Below are positions 1 to 10,179 of a stretch of 23,051 bases of DNA, one piece after another. Every line of letters starts with the position of its first letter. Position 1 is the first letter of the stretch. The stretch is from positions 2,136,692 to 2,159,742 of the forward strand of contig KZ627161.1 in the NCBI GenBank assembly GCA_002917775.1. Reading direction: 5' to 3'. Made by a program: the position numbers and the translations under genes. A model generated the notes under the pieces. The model saw nothing but the letters and a program-made list of their open reading frames with translations. It was not told the origin of the DNA and did no database searches. The DNA is from Glaciozyma antarctica PI12. Lineage: Eukaryota; Basidiomycota; Microbotryomycetes; Kriegeriales; Camptobasidiaceae.

Positions 1-1285
1 ACGGCATAGCAAGATTTTTATAGAGCCCCCGCTCTCTCTAGAGGGGAACGGCGAAATCTTGTTATGCGCTTTTAGATGGGTCGGGGCGAATTTTTTCCTT
101 TTTTCGTGAAGAAGAAGGCCGTCAGCGAGCGCAGGATCGTTTTGAGAAGGTGAGGGAGGATTCGGGATCAAAGGAGCGAGGTCGACCGAGATTGATCCCG
201 AGGAAGTCAACTCCCCTCTTCTCCTTCTCCCCTTCTCCCCTCTCCTTACCGCCGACCCTGGCCGCGGGAACTGCTCTGCTCGAGTCAAGGAACTGATCGA
301 AACCGCCGGGAGGAACTGCGCCCACTGGAGATGGCGAAACGGAGCTCCGAGTTGCGCTGCTTCCTTCGCCACGTCCTGCGTGTCTTCTGCGTTGACGCCG
401 GTGCTCAACTGCTCTGTACCAGCCTCTTAAAAGTACGTGCTGCAGCCGTCGCTTGCCTTCTGCCAGCATGCGCCATTTCCACTGCTTCGGGCCCAAGAAC
501 AGCTCCTCTCTCGCGCCTCCTTTCTCGTGCTGTGCAACTGCTTCCTCACTCTCCTCCCTCCGACATCTGAGGCGCTTGGAAACAGGTTTTTTACTGACAG
601 TGCGCTCTACACGGGGACCACATCGAAGCTACTCGGACGATGCGGCGCTGAAATGAAGTCATTCTCCAGGCCCTTGCTCTTGCGAAGGTAGATTATACGT
701 AATTTGCAGGTTTGTATGCCTACCGAGACATATGGTGCTGGGAACTGAAGGTGCTCAAGGTGTATCCCACTCTCGGAGCACACAAAAGCGAAACAACGTC
801 GGCAGCGAGCTCCGCTTCGCACGACGATTCGTGCGCACATCGCGTTTCCTTGCAGGCTAAGCGCTGCATGACTGACTTCGCCCGTCAAGGGGTTCGAATT
901 ACGTGAGACAACTTGACGCCTCCGCTTGGGGAAGGGGAAACCGATCCCAGAACAACAAAAACGCCGGAAGCGAGCTCGGTTCGATCTGGTCTTCTCCTTC
1001 GTCGCTTGCAGCTGGGGAGACAGCACTGCCACGGAGAGAGCCTGGGTAAGTCTGCCCACAAAGGTCCTTGTGGTTGAACTGGCTCCAAGCAGCACTGGAC
1101 AGGGAATCAGCAAACAACAAAAATTACGAGAATCTCGGGAGTCTCCTGCCGCAGACGCGTGGGCCTCCTGGCCGCGCTCGTTGTGCTCGCTTGCGTGTCC
1201 GGCTGTTCTCCTTTTCAGAGTCCCCCTCGCCGTTCCATTCCTGATCCCCCACCTCCCCTCCCCCGCCCACCACCCATCGCGCGCC
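1..1285. other. Leader/intergenic region upstream of the MFS gene
   Basis: I see no convincing protein gene here. The long frames on both strands (for example minus 607-1287, plus 926-1558) show no domain and no coherent exon pattern. The left edge holds a hairpin (listed separately) followed by two T6 runs at about 90-104. The last 100 bases before 1286 are a CT-rich tract typical of leaders in this genome. A GTAAGT donor at 1046 and a CAG acceptor ending at 1102 could mark a 57-nt 5'UTR intron of the downstream transporter. This is inference and RNA reads would decide it. Confidence 0.5.
4..67. repeat. Imperfect inverted repeat (hairpin) at window edge
   Basis: Bases 4-17 (GCATAGCAAGATTT) and 54-67 (AAATCTTGTTATGC) are reverse complements over 14 bases, with one position that would be a G-U pair in RNA. 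The enclosed segment has its own short self-complementary parts (CCCC at 27-30 with GGGG at 43-46; CTCTAGAG at 36-43). It may be the end of a structured RNA, a small terminal-inverted-repeat element, or chance. The window begins too close to tell. Confidence 0.5.
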
Positions 1286-4122
1286 ATGTCGCCGACTCAC
1301 CGGGTATCGGACGCGATCGCCTCGGAACAATCTGAGCAGGCCACCACCCAGTCGTACGCCTTCTCCGAGACGGCCCCCGTCGTGAAGATGGACAGCGCAG
1401 GATCCTCAGAGGTGGAGAAGAAGGGCGCGGACGTAGAAGCGGGGAGAAAAGCCGGCGAGCTCTCGTACGGGGGCAAGACGGAGATGGATGCTGAGCAGGT
1501 ATTGAGGGAGTCGAGGTACCTGAGTGGCAGTGAGTCCTATTCTCAGCGCTATCAGTAGACTATCAGTGCTTGGCCGAGTGGGGAGGGATTGGTCAGAGCT
1601 TCGGATCTGCGGCGGCGCCAGGCTGGCCTGGGGAGGAGGCTCGGCGTTCCTTGCTTTTACACGTGGGCAACTCGGTCTCCGCTCTCTCTGAGGTCTGTGG
1701 GCAGCGAGGGGAGGTGCCGAGGTTGTAGAGGAGGCGATGGTGAGCCGTGAAGGTGCGATGGAGAGGCGGCGAGAGCGACGACCAGTGTCGCGTCTTCTCC
1801 GGCCAACGACGACGACGCGATGCAGTCGAAACGTACTGACTGCTTTTGTCCGCAGAAAAGCTTGCCCTAGTCTTCACCGGAATGTTGCTGGCGGTCTTCC
1901 TCATCGCACTCGGCACGCTTTCCGTTACCGACCTCCAGCTTTGCCAGCTAACGTTTCCTCGCGCACAGACCAAACGATCCTCGCCCCTGCTCTCCCTGTC
2001 ATCGCTTCCAAGTTCCAAGCTCTCGACCAGCTCGCCTGGATCGCGTCGTGCGTTCTCGCAATTCTCCTCCTCGCGCCCTCCTCGCTAACCCCTTTGCAGC
2101 TCGTACTTCCTCACGCAGACCGCTCTCCTCCTCCTCTATGGACAGGCTCTCACCGTCTTCGATCGCAAGTGGACGTTCCTCTTCGCCATTTTCATCTTCG
2201 AAGCCGTGCGTCGTTCGCTGCGACTCTCCTTCGAGCCCTCGCTAATTTCGAAACCAGGGATCGGTCGTCTGCGCCGCTGCGCCCAACGTCGACGTTCTCA
2301 TCTTTGGTCGGGCCTTCGCAGGATGCGGAGCTGCAGGAATCTTCGTTTCGTGCCTTTCGATCATGTGCGTTTCTCTCTCGTCGCCGCGAATGCGAGCTGA
2401 CGAGTGTTGCAGTGCCGAAGTCACTCGTCTCGAGCAGCGACCGAAGCTGCTGGGTCTATTCGGAGCCGTCTTTGCCGTATCGTCCGTCATCGGTCCCCTG
2501 CTCGGCGGAGCTTTCACCGATTCCGTCACCTGGCGTCTCTGCTTCTGGAGTGAGTTCGCTCCTCTCGCAGACGACTTCCTCGTACTGATGCGACGTGCAG
2601 TTAACCTCCCTTTCGGCGCTATCACGATCGCTGCTGTCTGCTTCATCCTCGGCCCAACTCCTCCTCCTCCCATGGTCGACAGGTTCGTCTCCGATTATTC
2701 TGCATCGCGCGGTGTACGCTGACGCGATCGTTCGTAGCGTCGCAGAGTACACGGAACGCAAGTTTGCTCGCTACACTTTCGGCAAATGGTGCCCCGCACG
2801 CGAATCTATCGCATTCCGCCTGCTCTCGCTGGACTGGATCGGATCGTTCCTCATGCTCGCCACCATCACCTGCCTTCTCCTTCCTCTTCAGTGGGGCGGC
2901 AACAAGTAGTACGTCCCGCGCCTTCCATCGTATCGATCGTCGCTGACTTGCGAGCAACAGCGCATGGAGCGACCCGATCATTATCGGCACGTTCGTCTGC
3001 TTCGCAGGGCTCGTTGTGATCTTCGTCATCTTTGAGTGGAAGTTCGCTGGAGAGTCGTGCATTCTCCCCCTCCGCTTCTTCAAAAACAGGACGCAGACGG
3101 GCGCATGCCTCGAGGCGTTCTTCCTCATGTTCACTCTCCTCCTTGCAACTTACTACCTCCCCGTCTTCTTGTGCGTGCAATCTCTGCCTTCTCTCCGCGC
3201 AAGGTGCTGACGGCCTTCGCAGCCAAGCCACCAAGGGCGTGACAGCCACGAAGAGCGGTATCGATATCCTCCCGTTCATGGTCAGTCCTCGCCACTCCCG
3301 ACCTCCTCGAACCTCGCGCTAACATTCTCCTCGCAGCTCGGCGTCGTGTTCGCTGCCGGAATCTCGGGCGGACTCGTCTCCTGGACGGGGTACTACTGGC
3401 CGTGGCTGGTCGGAGGACCTACGCTCATCTGTATCGGCTCGGGACTGCTCTACACGGTCGATGAGAACACTCCCTACTCCAAGCTAATTGGGTACCAGAT
3501 CGTGAGTAGTCCCTCGCTTCCGCTGGCGTTGAACGTAGACTGATTCCGCCCGCAGATCCTCTCGATTGGAGTCGGAACCGTCATGCAGAACACCATCATT
3601 GCGGTCCAGGCAGACATCGAAGACGAAAACGACGTCTCGCAAGCCACTGCGCTCGTCACCTTCGCCCGTTCGTCCTCGCCGCCGTTTTCGCTCAGTCTCG
3701 CCCCGCTAATCACTGTTCGCAGAACTCGTTGGCGGCACAATCGGTATCGCCATCGCGTCCACACTCTTCGGCAGTCAGCTCTCTAAGGGCTTGCGCGAGT
3801 TCGCACCCGACGCGCCTTTCGCGCTCGTTCGCAACTCGGTCGACGTGCGTTCCTCCTCTGATTCTGCTTACTACGAAGCTAACACTCATTTTTCGCAGGA
3901 GATCCGGAAGATTGCAATCGAGCTCCAGCCCGGCGTCATCCGCGCCTACGTTGAAGCTCTCCAGATAGTCTTCCTCATCGGAGTCGGAGCGGGCGCGTGC
4001 GCCTCTCTCTCGGCAATGCTGATTCGCAACCTCAGGTTCGTTTTTCGTCCCTCGCTCGCTGCGCTCTCGCTAACAATCTCCGCAGCGTCAAGGGTCGAGA
4101 TCTCATGGCGGGCGGCGCATAA
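1286..4122 (+). CDS. MFS drug/proton antiporter, DHA2 (14-TM) family
   Basis: Predicted plasma- or vacuolar-membrane efflux permease of the major facilitator superfamily. My spliced model has 15 exons and 607 aa: 1286-1529, 1856-1912, 1969-2047, 2100-2205, 2258-2364, 2413-2549, 2601-2682, 2738-2908, 2961-3170, 3223-3280, 3337-3501, 3556-3667, 3723-3844, 3899-4035, 4086-4122. All phases agree. After an acidic cytosolic N-terminus of about 80 residues comes the TM1 motif LDQTILAPALPVI. It is followed by the antiporter-type segment with GPLLGGAFTD and WRLCFWINLPFG, which is typical of DHA2/DHA14 proteins. The later segment LSIGVGTVMQN and the LVGGTIGIAIAS helix also fit that family. The substrate cannot be read from sequence. 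Odd points: intron 1 is long (326 nt) and intron 2 needs a GC donor. The start ATG follows a CT-rich leader. The gene converges on the F-box gene, 215 bp away. Confidence 0.93.
1913..1968 (+). other. GC-AG intron 2 of the MFS gene
   Basis: The reading frame on both sides is fixed by the conserved TM1 motif: exon 2 must end CTC G and exon 3 must start AC CAA to give LDQTI. The only boundary that does this starts the intron with GCACGC. The 3' part is standard, with branch GCTAAC and acceptor CACAG. No GT donor in the segment restores the frame. Confidence 0.85.
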
Positions 4123-4337
4123 TGGTCATCTTTTCAAGTGTGTATCGTAGCTTCCTCTCAGTCGAGCCGGCGTGCTCTTCTCTCACTCCTTCCTCCCCTC
4201 CTTTTTAGCGTTTCCTATTTACCCCTCCTCTTCCTAGATACCCGTTCCCTAGAATACTACTGTCAAGGATTTCGTTCGAGCAGCAAGTCGCGGAGCAGTG
4301 AGAGGCGAGCGAGGTAGCGAAGCGTGCGAAGGCTTCC

Positions 4338-5819
4338 CTAGTATCGCGTTACAGGTCTCTGCGGAGGAGGATACACGGCGTCCATGTACACAGACGGCAC
4401 CAGTTGCCCTCCCTTCATCGAACGAAAGGACAATCCAACCTCTGCCCCGCGCATGAAGAGAACAAAGTCTTGTGCCCCCGCACTGTACCTGATGTCGGCA
4501 TTCGACAACTCAATGACAGTACCGTCGCTCTTCAGCTGCGAAGCACGAATCAGTCTCTCCATTACGAGAAATCAGGGAGAAGGGACTCACGACGTAGTAA
4601 TAACGTACGTAGGAGATACTGGATGATGAATTGCCGTCATCACCTGCAACGCAAGACGGGTTAGCTCCAGATCACAGAACGTGCAGTGTACGCAAACGCA
4701 CCATCAGAGTAGACCTCATCCTCTACCTCCCAACTAGACAGGATAGCCATCGTCTCGTTCGTGAGCGACACAATGACTTCCGCGACTCCGTACTCCCGCG
4801 GTGTCGACAAGTCCCCCAAATCTCCCACATCCCACACCTTGACCTCCGGTTCCACCTCGTCGTTTGCCAGTGCTTGAGCGCAGATCCGTAGTGCGTCAGC
4901 CCGCGCTTCCTCGTCGCACAGCGGGAGGAAGTGGCGCGCAAGCATCGGCAGGCCGTAAGGACACCCTTGCTGAGCGTGCTTGAAGATGATCTTGCTGTTA
5001 AGTATGCTTTGGGTTTGCCGAGCAAAGACCTCGACCACACTCCAGATTTTGGCGGACGCAGATCGAAGGTGCCTGCCCGTGTCGTGGTCGCCGTTGAGGA
5101 AGGCAGGGTCGAAGAGCGACGCCTGCTCGAGAAACCCGGCGAGAAGCTCCGTGTACTGCACTGGGGAGCGGCGGCGTTGCCGTATCGGCAAGAGTGTACG
5201 CACGTGTGATGCGCTGTCCCCCATGTAAACGGAAAACGCTGCAACGCCGTCCAAGAGGCTCTCCAGTCCATCCTCCTCGTCCCTAATCCTAGCCCAAGTC
5301 TCCAGCGCCGTCGCCCGCCGAACAATACCCAGAGTCGTTCCCGCCCAGTACCTCAAGCTAATCCAGTCCTCGGGCGATGCGTCCTCCTCCATCTGCGCCG
5401 CCTCCTCGAGCCTATCCGTGACGTCCAGTCCCAACTCGACGAGCTTCGCGATCCTCTCCCCCCTCTTGTGCGTGGTGCACGCCAGCTCCCGAATCAATCG
5501 CATCGCCTCGTTGTCCTTGCGCATTCGAAGAGCGTAGTGAGCCGGACCACCGATTTGAGCTGGAGAAGCGAGAGAGCGCGCCGCGTCGGACCACCGTGCG
5601 AAGAGAGGCGTCCACAAGCGCGTGTGCTGCGCGACCGAGTAGAGACGCTTCGACACGAGCAAGCAGGCGGGTAGGGCCTGAGGTTCTTGGGGAGGGAGGA
5701 AGGAGAAAGCGTGCTCGAGTATCTCGTCAGGGAGGTCCAGGAGCTCAGCTTGTCGGGAGCTGCGATGGCGGGATTAGCTTCAGCCTGCAAGGCGGTGTGG
5801 GGACAGTCACGTACGCCAT
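4338..5819 (-). CDS. F-box protein, possibly FBXO21-like
   Basis: Likely substrate-recognition subunit of an SCF ubiquitin ligase. The model has 4 exons (5815-5819, 4702-5759, 4591-4643, 4338-4535) and 437 aa. The F-box lies at about residues 7-50, with ELLDLPDEILEHAF, then CLLVSKRLYSVA and a following LW. A long helical middle follows; the part around YWAGTTLGIVRRATALETW and the LLDGVAAFSVYMGD segment recalls the linker of FBXO21 relatives. Near the C-terminus, YYVLKSDGTVIELSNADI and GGQLVPSVYMDAVYP weakly resemble the end of the YccV-like (hemimethylated-DNA-binding-like) domain found in FBXO21. That assignment is tentative and the F-box is firm. The first coding exon is only 5 nt (ATGGC), placed by the GTACGT donor, the GCTAAT branch and frame continuity. 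It is divergent from the DUF952 gene with 134 bp between the starts. Confidence 0.82.
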
Positions 5820-5953
5820 ACTGCACTGTCCTTGCGTACTCAGAGCGTGTCGTGCTTTGAGGGTGTGGTTCGAGACCAAACGACGTTGCAATCCACTTCC
5901 TCCTCTCCCTCCCGCCATCACCTCCTGCCCTCACCTCCCCCCAGCACTCCAGC
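5820..5953. promoter_or_regulatory. Shared divergent promoter, F-box / DUF952
   Basis: Only 134 bases separate the two divergent start codons. The plus-strand half next to the DUF952 ATG is strongly CT-rich, as in other leaders here. I see no clear TATA box. That this segment drives both genes is inferred from spacing alone. Confidence 0.5.
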
Positions 5954-6337
5954 ATGGCCTCGCCCCCTCCTCGCCCCGACCCACGCGCCAGCACAACCCT
6001 CTACAAGCTCCTAACCCCGACCGAATTCACCTCCCTCCCCCTCCCCCCAGCCCTCTGGTACGGCACCCCCTTCGACATCTCCACGACCCCCTCCACAATC
6101 CACCTCGCGACCTCGCACCAGCTCCCTAATACCCTCTCCGTCATCTTCCCCGACGCGTTGGAGCTGTGGATCCTTGCGATTCCGAGGACGGAGAAGCTCG
6201 AGGGAAGGCTGAACTGGGTTGGAGAGGAGGGGTGTGTGGAACTGGAGGGGGCTATTGATGTTTGGAGTGAGGTGGCGGTGAGGAGGCCGATCAAGAAGGT
6301 GGATGGAGAGTGGGATGTTGGGGAGTTGCAGTACTAG
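5954..6337 (+). CDS. DUF952 family protein
   Basis: Small intronless protein of 127 aa, about the usual length for DUF952 (PF06108), whose biochemical role is unknown. It shows the family pattern: an N-terminal LYKLLTPTEF strand-helix, a central STIHLATSHQLPNTL segment matching the FIHLST-type core, then a hydrophobic ELWILAIP strand and a basic ARG-rich end (VRRPIKK). The canonical phenylalanine before IHL is replaced by Thr-Ile here. The proline-rich first 15 residues are probably disordered. The ATG at 5954 is the first in frame after a CT-rich leader, and the stop is TAG at 6335. It is divergent from the F-box gene and convergent with the KH-domain gene. Confidence 0.75.
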   Translation: MASPPPRPDPRASTTLYKLLTPTEFTSLPLPPALWYGTPFDISTTPSTIHLATSHQLPNTLSVIFPDALELWILAIPRTEKLEGRLNWVGEEGCVELEGAIDVWSEVAVRRPIKKVDGEWDVGELQY

Positions 6338-7026
6338 GTGCGTCGCGTTCCCCTTCTCTCGGGCGGCGGGAGGGGAGGCTGATGGTCGCTTGCTGGTGTA
6401 GGAACAGCTGTAGATCGACACTACGAATCAACGGGCGCCTGCTGGAGGACTACAAAGCGAGGACCGGGGATCGCGCGAGCGAGAAGGAGGTGGCGAGCTC
6501 GACGTCCCCCTCGCTACGCGTTCCTCGAGGTGTCGCGCAAGTCCTCCTGCGAGCTTCGCACGAAACGAAACGCGTCGGACCTCGCTCAGAACAGACGCGA
6601 TCTCAACCCTGCATCTCTGCGTGCGCAAGCTGCTAGAAAGGGACTTCGTGACCTAGCTCTGCTCGTTCCTCCGCTCCGCTCCCCTCTGCTCTCCAGCCCA
6701 CTCTCCATCGGTCTCCCCATCACCACGCACGAAATGGGGGGGGGGTAAATTTGTTTACAGCACTAGCACGCACGCTACATAGGGTGTGAGGCTCTTGTTT
6801 CGTTCATGCCCGAGCGAGGACGAGCTCGAGCGAGGAAAAGGGGGGTAGGGCGAGAAGCTGAGAGCAGGTGGGGTGATTTCTTTGTTAGGGGATATTGGGG
6901 AGGGGGTAAGTAGAGCGAGGAGTGAGCCGAGGACCCAATTAAGGGCTCGGTGGCGGCCGCGCTGCTAGTTTTGATAGGGTGGGGATGGAAGGGAGAAGCG
7001 GGAGGGAGGGGCGAGGGGCGAGACGA
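6338..7026. other. Convergent 3' intergenic region
   Basis: About 690 bases lie between the stops of two converging genes. I see no coding signal with domain content. The segment includes a G10 homopolymer (about 6735-6746) and AT-richer patches near 6750-6900 that suit 3'UTRs and polyadenylation. The frames at 6310-6748 are short and arginine/serine rich, as expected by chance in GC-rich DNA. Confidence 0.5.
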
Positions 7027-8737
7027 TCAGGCGTCCTGAGCTCCGTCCTCCTCGGGGATGCCGGCGGACTGGATCCTGCGCTCCTTCTCGCTCTCGAGCT
7101 GGTTGTAGAGGAGGAAGAGGGCCTTCTCGTTGTTCCTGCGCGCGTCGTCGTTAGTCGTGCGTTCGCTCGGAAGGGAAGAGGGAGGGAAACGTACTCGGGG
7201 AGTCCGGAGATGACGAACATGCGCTCGCCAGTCTCGTCGTGAGCGGTCTTGGCGATGCTGATCTTGGAGCCGGAGAGGCGACGGATCTCGTTGATCTTGG
7301 TTCCAGCGCGGCCGATAATGCATCCACTGCGAGAGGGCAGAGGGTCAGCTCGCATTCGCGAAGAGACGGCGCGCAGAGAATGAACGTACACCATGTCGGA
7401 GGGGATCGAGATCTTCTGCTCGCGGTAGTTGGGGTCAGAGCTAGCCTGCTCTCCCGCGTTGGGTCGAGCCTCCCTCGGCCTCAGGCTCGGCGCTACGCTC
7501 CCTCTGAACAAAGTTGCCCGCCTCTCCTCCTCCGCTCGTCCTGCGCGCAAACTGTCCTCCACTGCTGATCCTGCGACCGGCGTAGGGCTGCTGTCCACCA
7601 CTGGGGAAGCCGTTTCCGATCATGCCTCCCTCCGCTCCGGGGTGGTAGAGGACCGTTCCTTGGCTACGGTCCCAGTCCTCGATGAGGCACTTGCTGATTT
7701 CGGAAACGGCGAGACGGATGCTCTCGGCCGCTCCGGAGACCTCGACGATGCGCTCGGTCGACTGAGGCAGCATCTCCTTGCTCGCGACCATGCGCGCGCC
7801 AGACGCATCCTGGATCTGACGGATCTTGGCTCCTCCCTTGCCGATCACGGAACCGATGAGGAGGTGAGAGATGAGGAGACGGATCGTGGTGGTCGTGGGC
7901 GAGGGAGGGGGGACTTCGCCTTGGGACTGAGTGGGGACGGGGTTGTCGAGGATGGTCTGGGCGACGAGAGCGTAGGCCTGCGATCGAGTGTGGTGGTCAG
8001 CTGGCGAGTCTTGTGAGGACAGAGAGTGAGAGACGCACCTTGGCGACACCGTCGACGGCTCCTCCAACGCTGAGGATTCGGTCGGGGACACCGGGGACGA
8101 CCTTGGAGACGCCGGCCTTGACGTTGGACTCGGAGCGGAGAGTGGCGATGGTAGCTCCGCCGCGACCGATGATAACACCTGGGGAAAGGAAGGAACGAGT
8201 CAGTGGGGTTAATCCTCGCGTTCAGCGTGGTCGCGCAGGAGTTGAGCGGTGCGGTCGGTCGGACGACTTGCGAGTCGTGCTGGTTTCTTCCAAAGACGAA
8301 AAACGCGGTCTCCCCGCTTCCCTGACACGTTCTACGCCCAGTGTCACAGCGCTGGGAGGACAGACGAGTGTGCTGGGGCAAGCGACCAGCGCGAGTCATG
8401 CGTAACCCTCTGCCTACCTTCGCGCTGCCAAGGACGTGGCTTCTCCCTCTCCCCCGAAGAAGCAGCGCTCTCAGCAGTTGATCTGCCTTCTCCTGGCACT
8501 CCTCCTCGTCCCTCCCACCCTCCACCCTCGCGTCCACCTCAAGCGAGCCAACAAAGAAAAAGCCGAAACGTCCCACTCACCGGCCTCCTTGGAGCTAACG
8601 AGGGCACGAAGGGTCAAGCCCTCCTCTCCATCAAAAGTCTCGTCTCCCTCTCCTCCAGGGGCAGGGGACTGAGCGACGACGGGAGCGGCGGGGGCGGCTT
8701 GGGCGGAGGCGACGGGAGCGGCGGTTTCGGAGGACAT
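7027..8737 (-). CDS. Three-KH-domain RNA-binding protein (PCBP/Rnc1/Pbp2-like)
   Basis: Probable single-stranded RNA-binding regulator of mRNA stability or translation. The model has 6 exons (8581-8737, 8039-8178, 7510-7977, 7390-7445, 7195-7326, 7027-7135) and about 353 aa. KH1 carries VIIGRGGATI, KH2 carries SVIGKGGAKI and KH3 carries CIIGRAGTKI; each has the GxxG loop that binds nucleobases. The order and spacing (KH1-KH2 close, Gly/Arg/Gln-rich linker, KH3 last) match hnRNP K/PCBP, S. pombe Rnc1 and yeast Pbp2/Hek2. The N-terminal 45 residues are Ala/Pro rich. Intron 1 is long (402 nt). One join is uncertain: between KH2 and KH3 the frame changes near 7441-7510. I propose a 64-nt intron (7446-7509) with a weak GTTCAG donor; an alternative donor or a sequence error is possible. 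Confidence 0.9.
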
Positions 8738-9186
8738 TTTTGAGGAGAGGAGGGTTGGGGGGAGGGGTGGGGTGGAGGGAGGAGTAGGAGGGGGTTGAGG
8801 TGGAGGGGGGAGTTGGGCGAGAGGTGTGAGTAGACTGTCGTGAGGAGGAAAGCAGAGCAGCTCGAAGGCGAAAAGCCAGCGAGCGAGTTTGGCCTGGGGG
8901 CACGGCGACCGCAAGGGCTGCTCACTTTCGACGACGACGACGACGGCGACGGCGAGTTGGACAGTTTCAAGGCTCGCTGTAGCTTTATACGTACTGTGTT
9001 TCAAAACCAGTCTGAAGCTCTGGACGAGAGCAAACGACCCACAGGAAGCCATTCCAGCTTCGCACTCCGGCGGATCTCAGCTTCCATCTCCTGTCCAGTC
9101 GACTCTGAGCCCATTCTCAAAGCTGAATCCATCCAAACGGCGTTGGAATGCACACTGTACGAAATCGCTACACACAAGCACCCGCA
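8738..9186. promoter_or_regulatory. Promoter region of the KH-protein gene
   Basis: This 449-base gap separates two genes transcribed in the same (minus) direction. It holds the CT-rich leader of the KH gene (minus strand, about 8738-8830), a trinucleotide GAC/GTC run at about 8931-8953, and the 3'UTR of the membrane-protein gene. No independent gene is visible; the long frames here are shadows of low-complexity sequence. Confidence 0.45.
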
Positions 9187-10078
9187 CTACCTCCCCACCT
9201 GCACCATCGGTCCAAGTCTCTCCATCTCTATCCTCCCCTGAGTCCCCTCAATCCCCCCACTCCCCTCCTGCACTGGGGTCTCCTGACTATAAACTGACGC
9301 ACTCCTCCTCGAAAACCGATTAAAGAACGGCAGCCCGTACGCCGGGCCATGGTCGATGACGGTGGCGGGGGAGGATTCTTCGTCCGGTTCGGAGGTGAGG
9401 GTGGTGAGGGAGCGGTGGTGTGGGAGGCTAGAACGAAGAATGAGGCCCTGAAGAGTGGGTTAGGCGAAGTCCACCGGGGGAGGGAGGACGTACGAGGAGG
9501 AGGTTGAGCAGACCTAGGACGAAGAGGAACCAGCCTGCTACGCGCGAGAACCCCGTGTTCCTATATCGAATATCAGCAAACGATCTCTGAGGAAGAGTGA
9601 AGAGCGTACCGACGTCCTAGGACCGCCGAACCGATCCAGAGCATGAGACCTCCGAGGACTCCAACGCCACTCTCGTCGCCAAAAGGCTTGAAAGCGTATT
9701 CCCACCCCTGCTGTACCCAGAGGTACAGCGAATCGGGAAGCGGCAGCTCGGAGACGAGGCAGAGAACGAGCACTAGCGACATTCGACATTCATCAGCTCT
9801 CCCTCGCAGCCACGAAGAGAGGACTCACCGTTTAGGAGATACGTCAGGACGAACCCCAGTACACCTCCCGAGGCGGTGGAAATATCAGTATTGACGTAGT
9901 AACCTCCCTCTGTCGGAGTGTCGGAGCGAAGAGCGATAGCGCGGGACTGGAGAGCTGAGATGAGGGAGACGAAGGATCCTGTGAGGCCGACGAGGAGGGC
10001 GGAGATGGTGAGGAGTCGGACGAGGTTAAGGAGGGTGAAGAGGAGGAGTCGGAGATGATGGGAGGAGAGGACAGGCAT
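9187..10078 (-). CDS. Small four-TM membrane protein of unknown function
   Basis: The model has 4 exons (9829-10078, 9610-9772, 9494-9560, 9187-9447) and 246 aa, with all phases consistent and GT-AG introns of 46-56 nt. Four hydrophobic segments are visible: one around residues 8-42 (LLLFTLLNLVRLLTISALLV), one near 68-95 ending VLVLCLVSELPLP, one with GVLGGLMLWIGSAVLG, and one with VAGWFLFVLGLLNLLLGLIL. The last about 85 residues are hydrophilic and probably cytosolic (RSSLPHHRSLTTLT, FFNRFSRRSASVYS). The layout resembles a fungal family of short tetraspanning proteins of unknown function (such as those labelled DUF7598). I offer that only as a lead. It lies about 100 bases downstream of the tentative gene at 10180-11065, in the same direction. 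Confidence 0.78.
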
Positions 10079-10179
10079 TGCTGTGGGGTGGAATGCTAAT
10101 GCGAATCTGCGCTGAAGAGGCCCGCCGGAGGTCGAATCGAAGGAAAGTGTGGGAGGAGGAGGACGCGAGCGGTGGTAGA

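Noticed and set aside
870-905. GGTTCGAATT at 889-898 looks like a tRNA T-loop
   Set aside because: The flanking bases do not pair and no acceptor, D or anticodon arm can be drawn.
607-1287. Long minus-strand frame upstream of the MFS gene
   Set aside because: No domain, odd composition, and it overlaps the CT-rich leader; long chance frames are common in GC-rich DNA.
6310-6748. Short plus-strand frames after the DUF952 gene
   Set aside because: Arg/Ser-rich, no domain, no splice logic, and they run into a G-homopolymer.
7429-8016. Plus-strand frame of 195 codons antisense to the KH gene
   Set aside because: It mirrors the coding strand of a well-supported KH protein; its Asp/Gly/Leu-rich composition is the expected antisense shadow.
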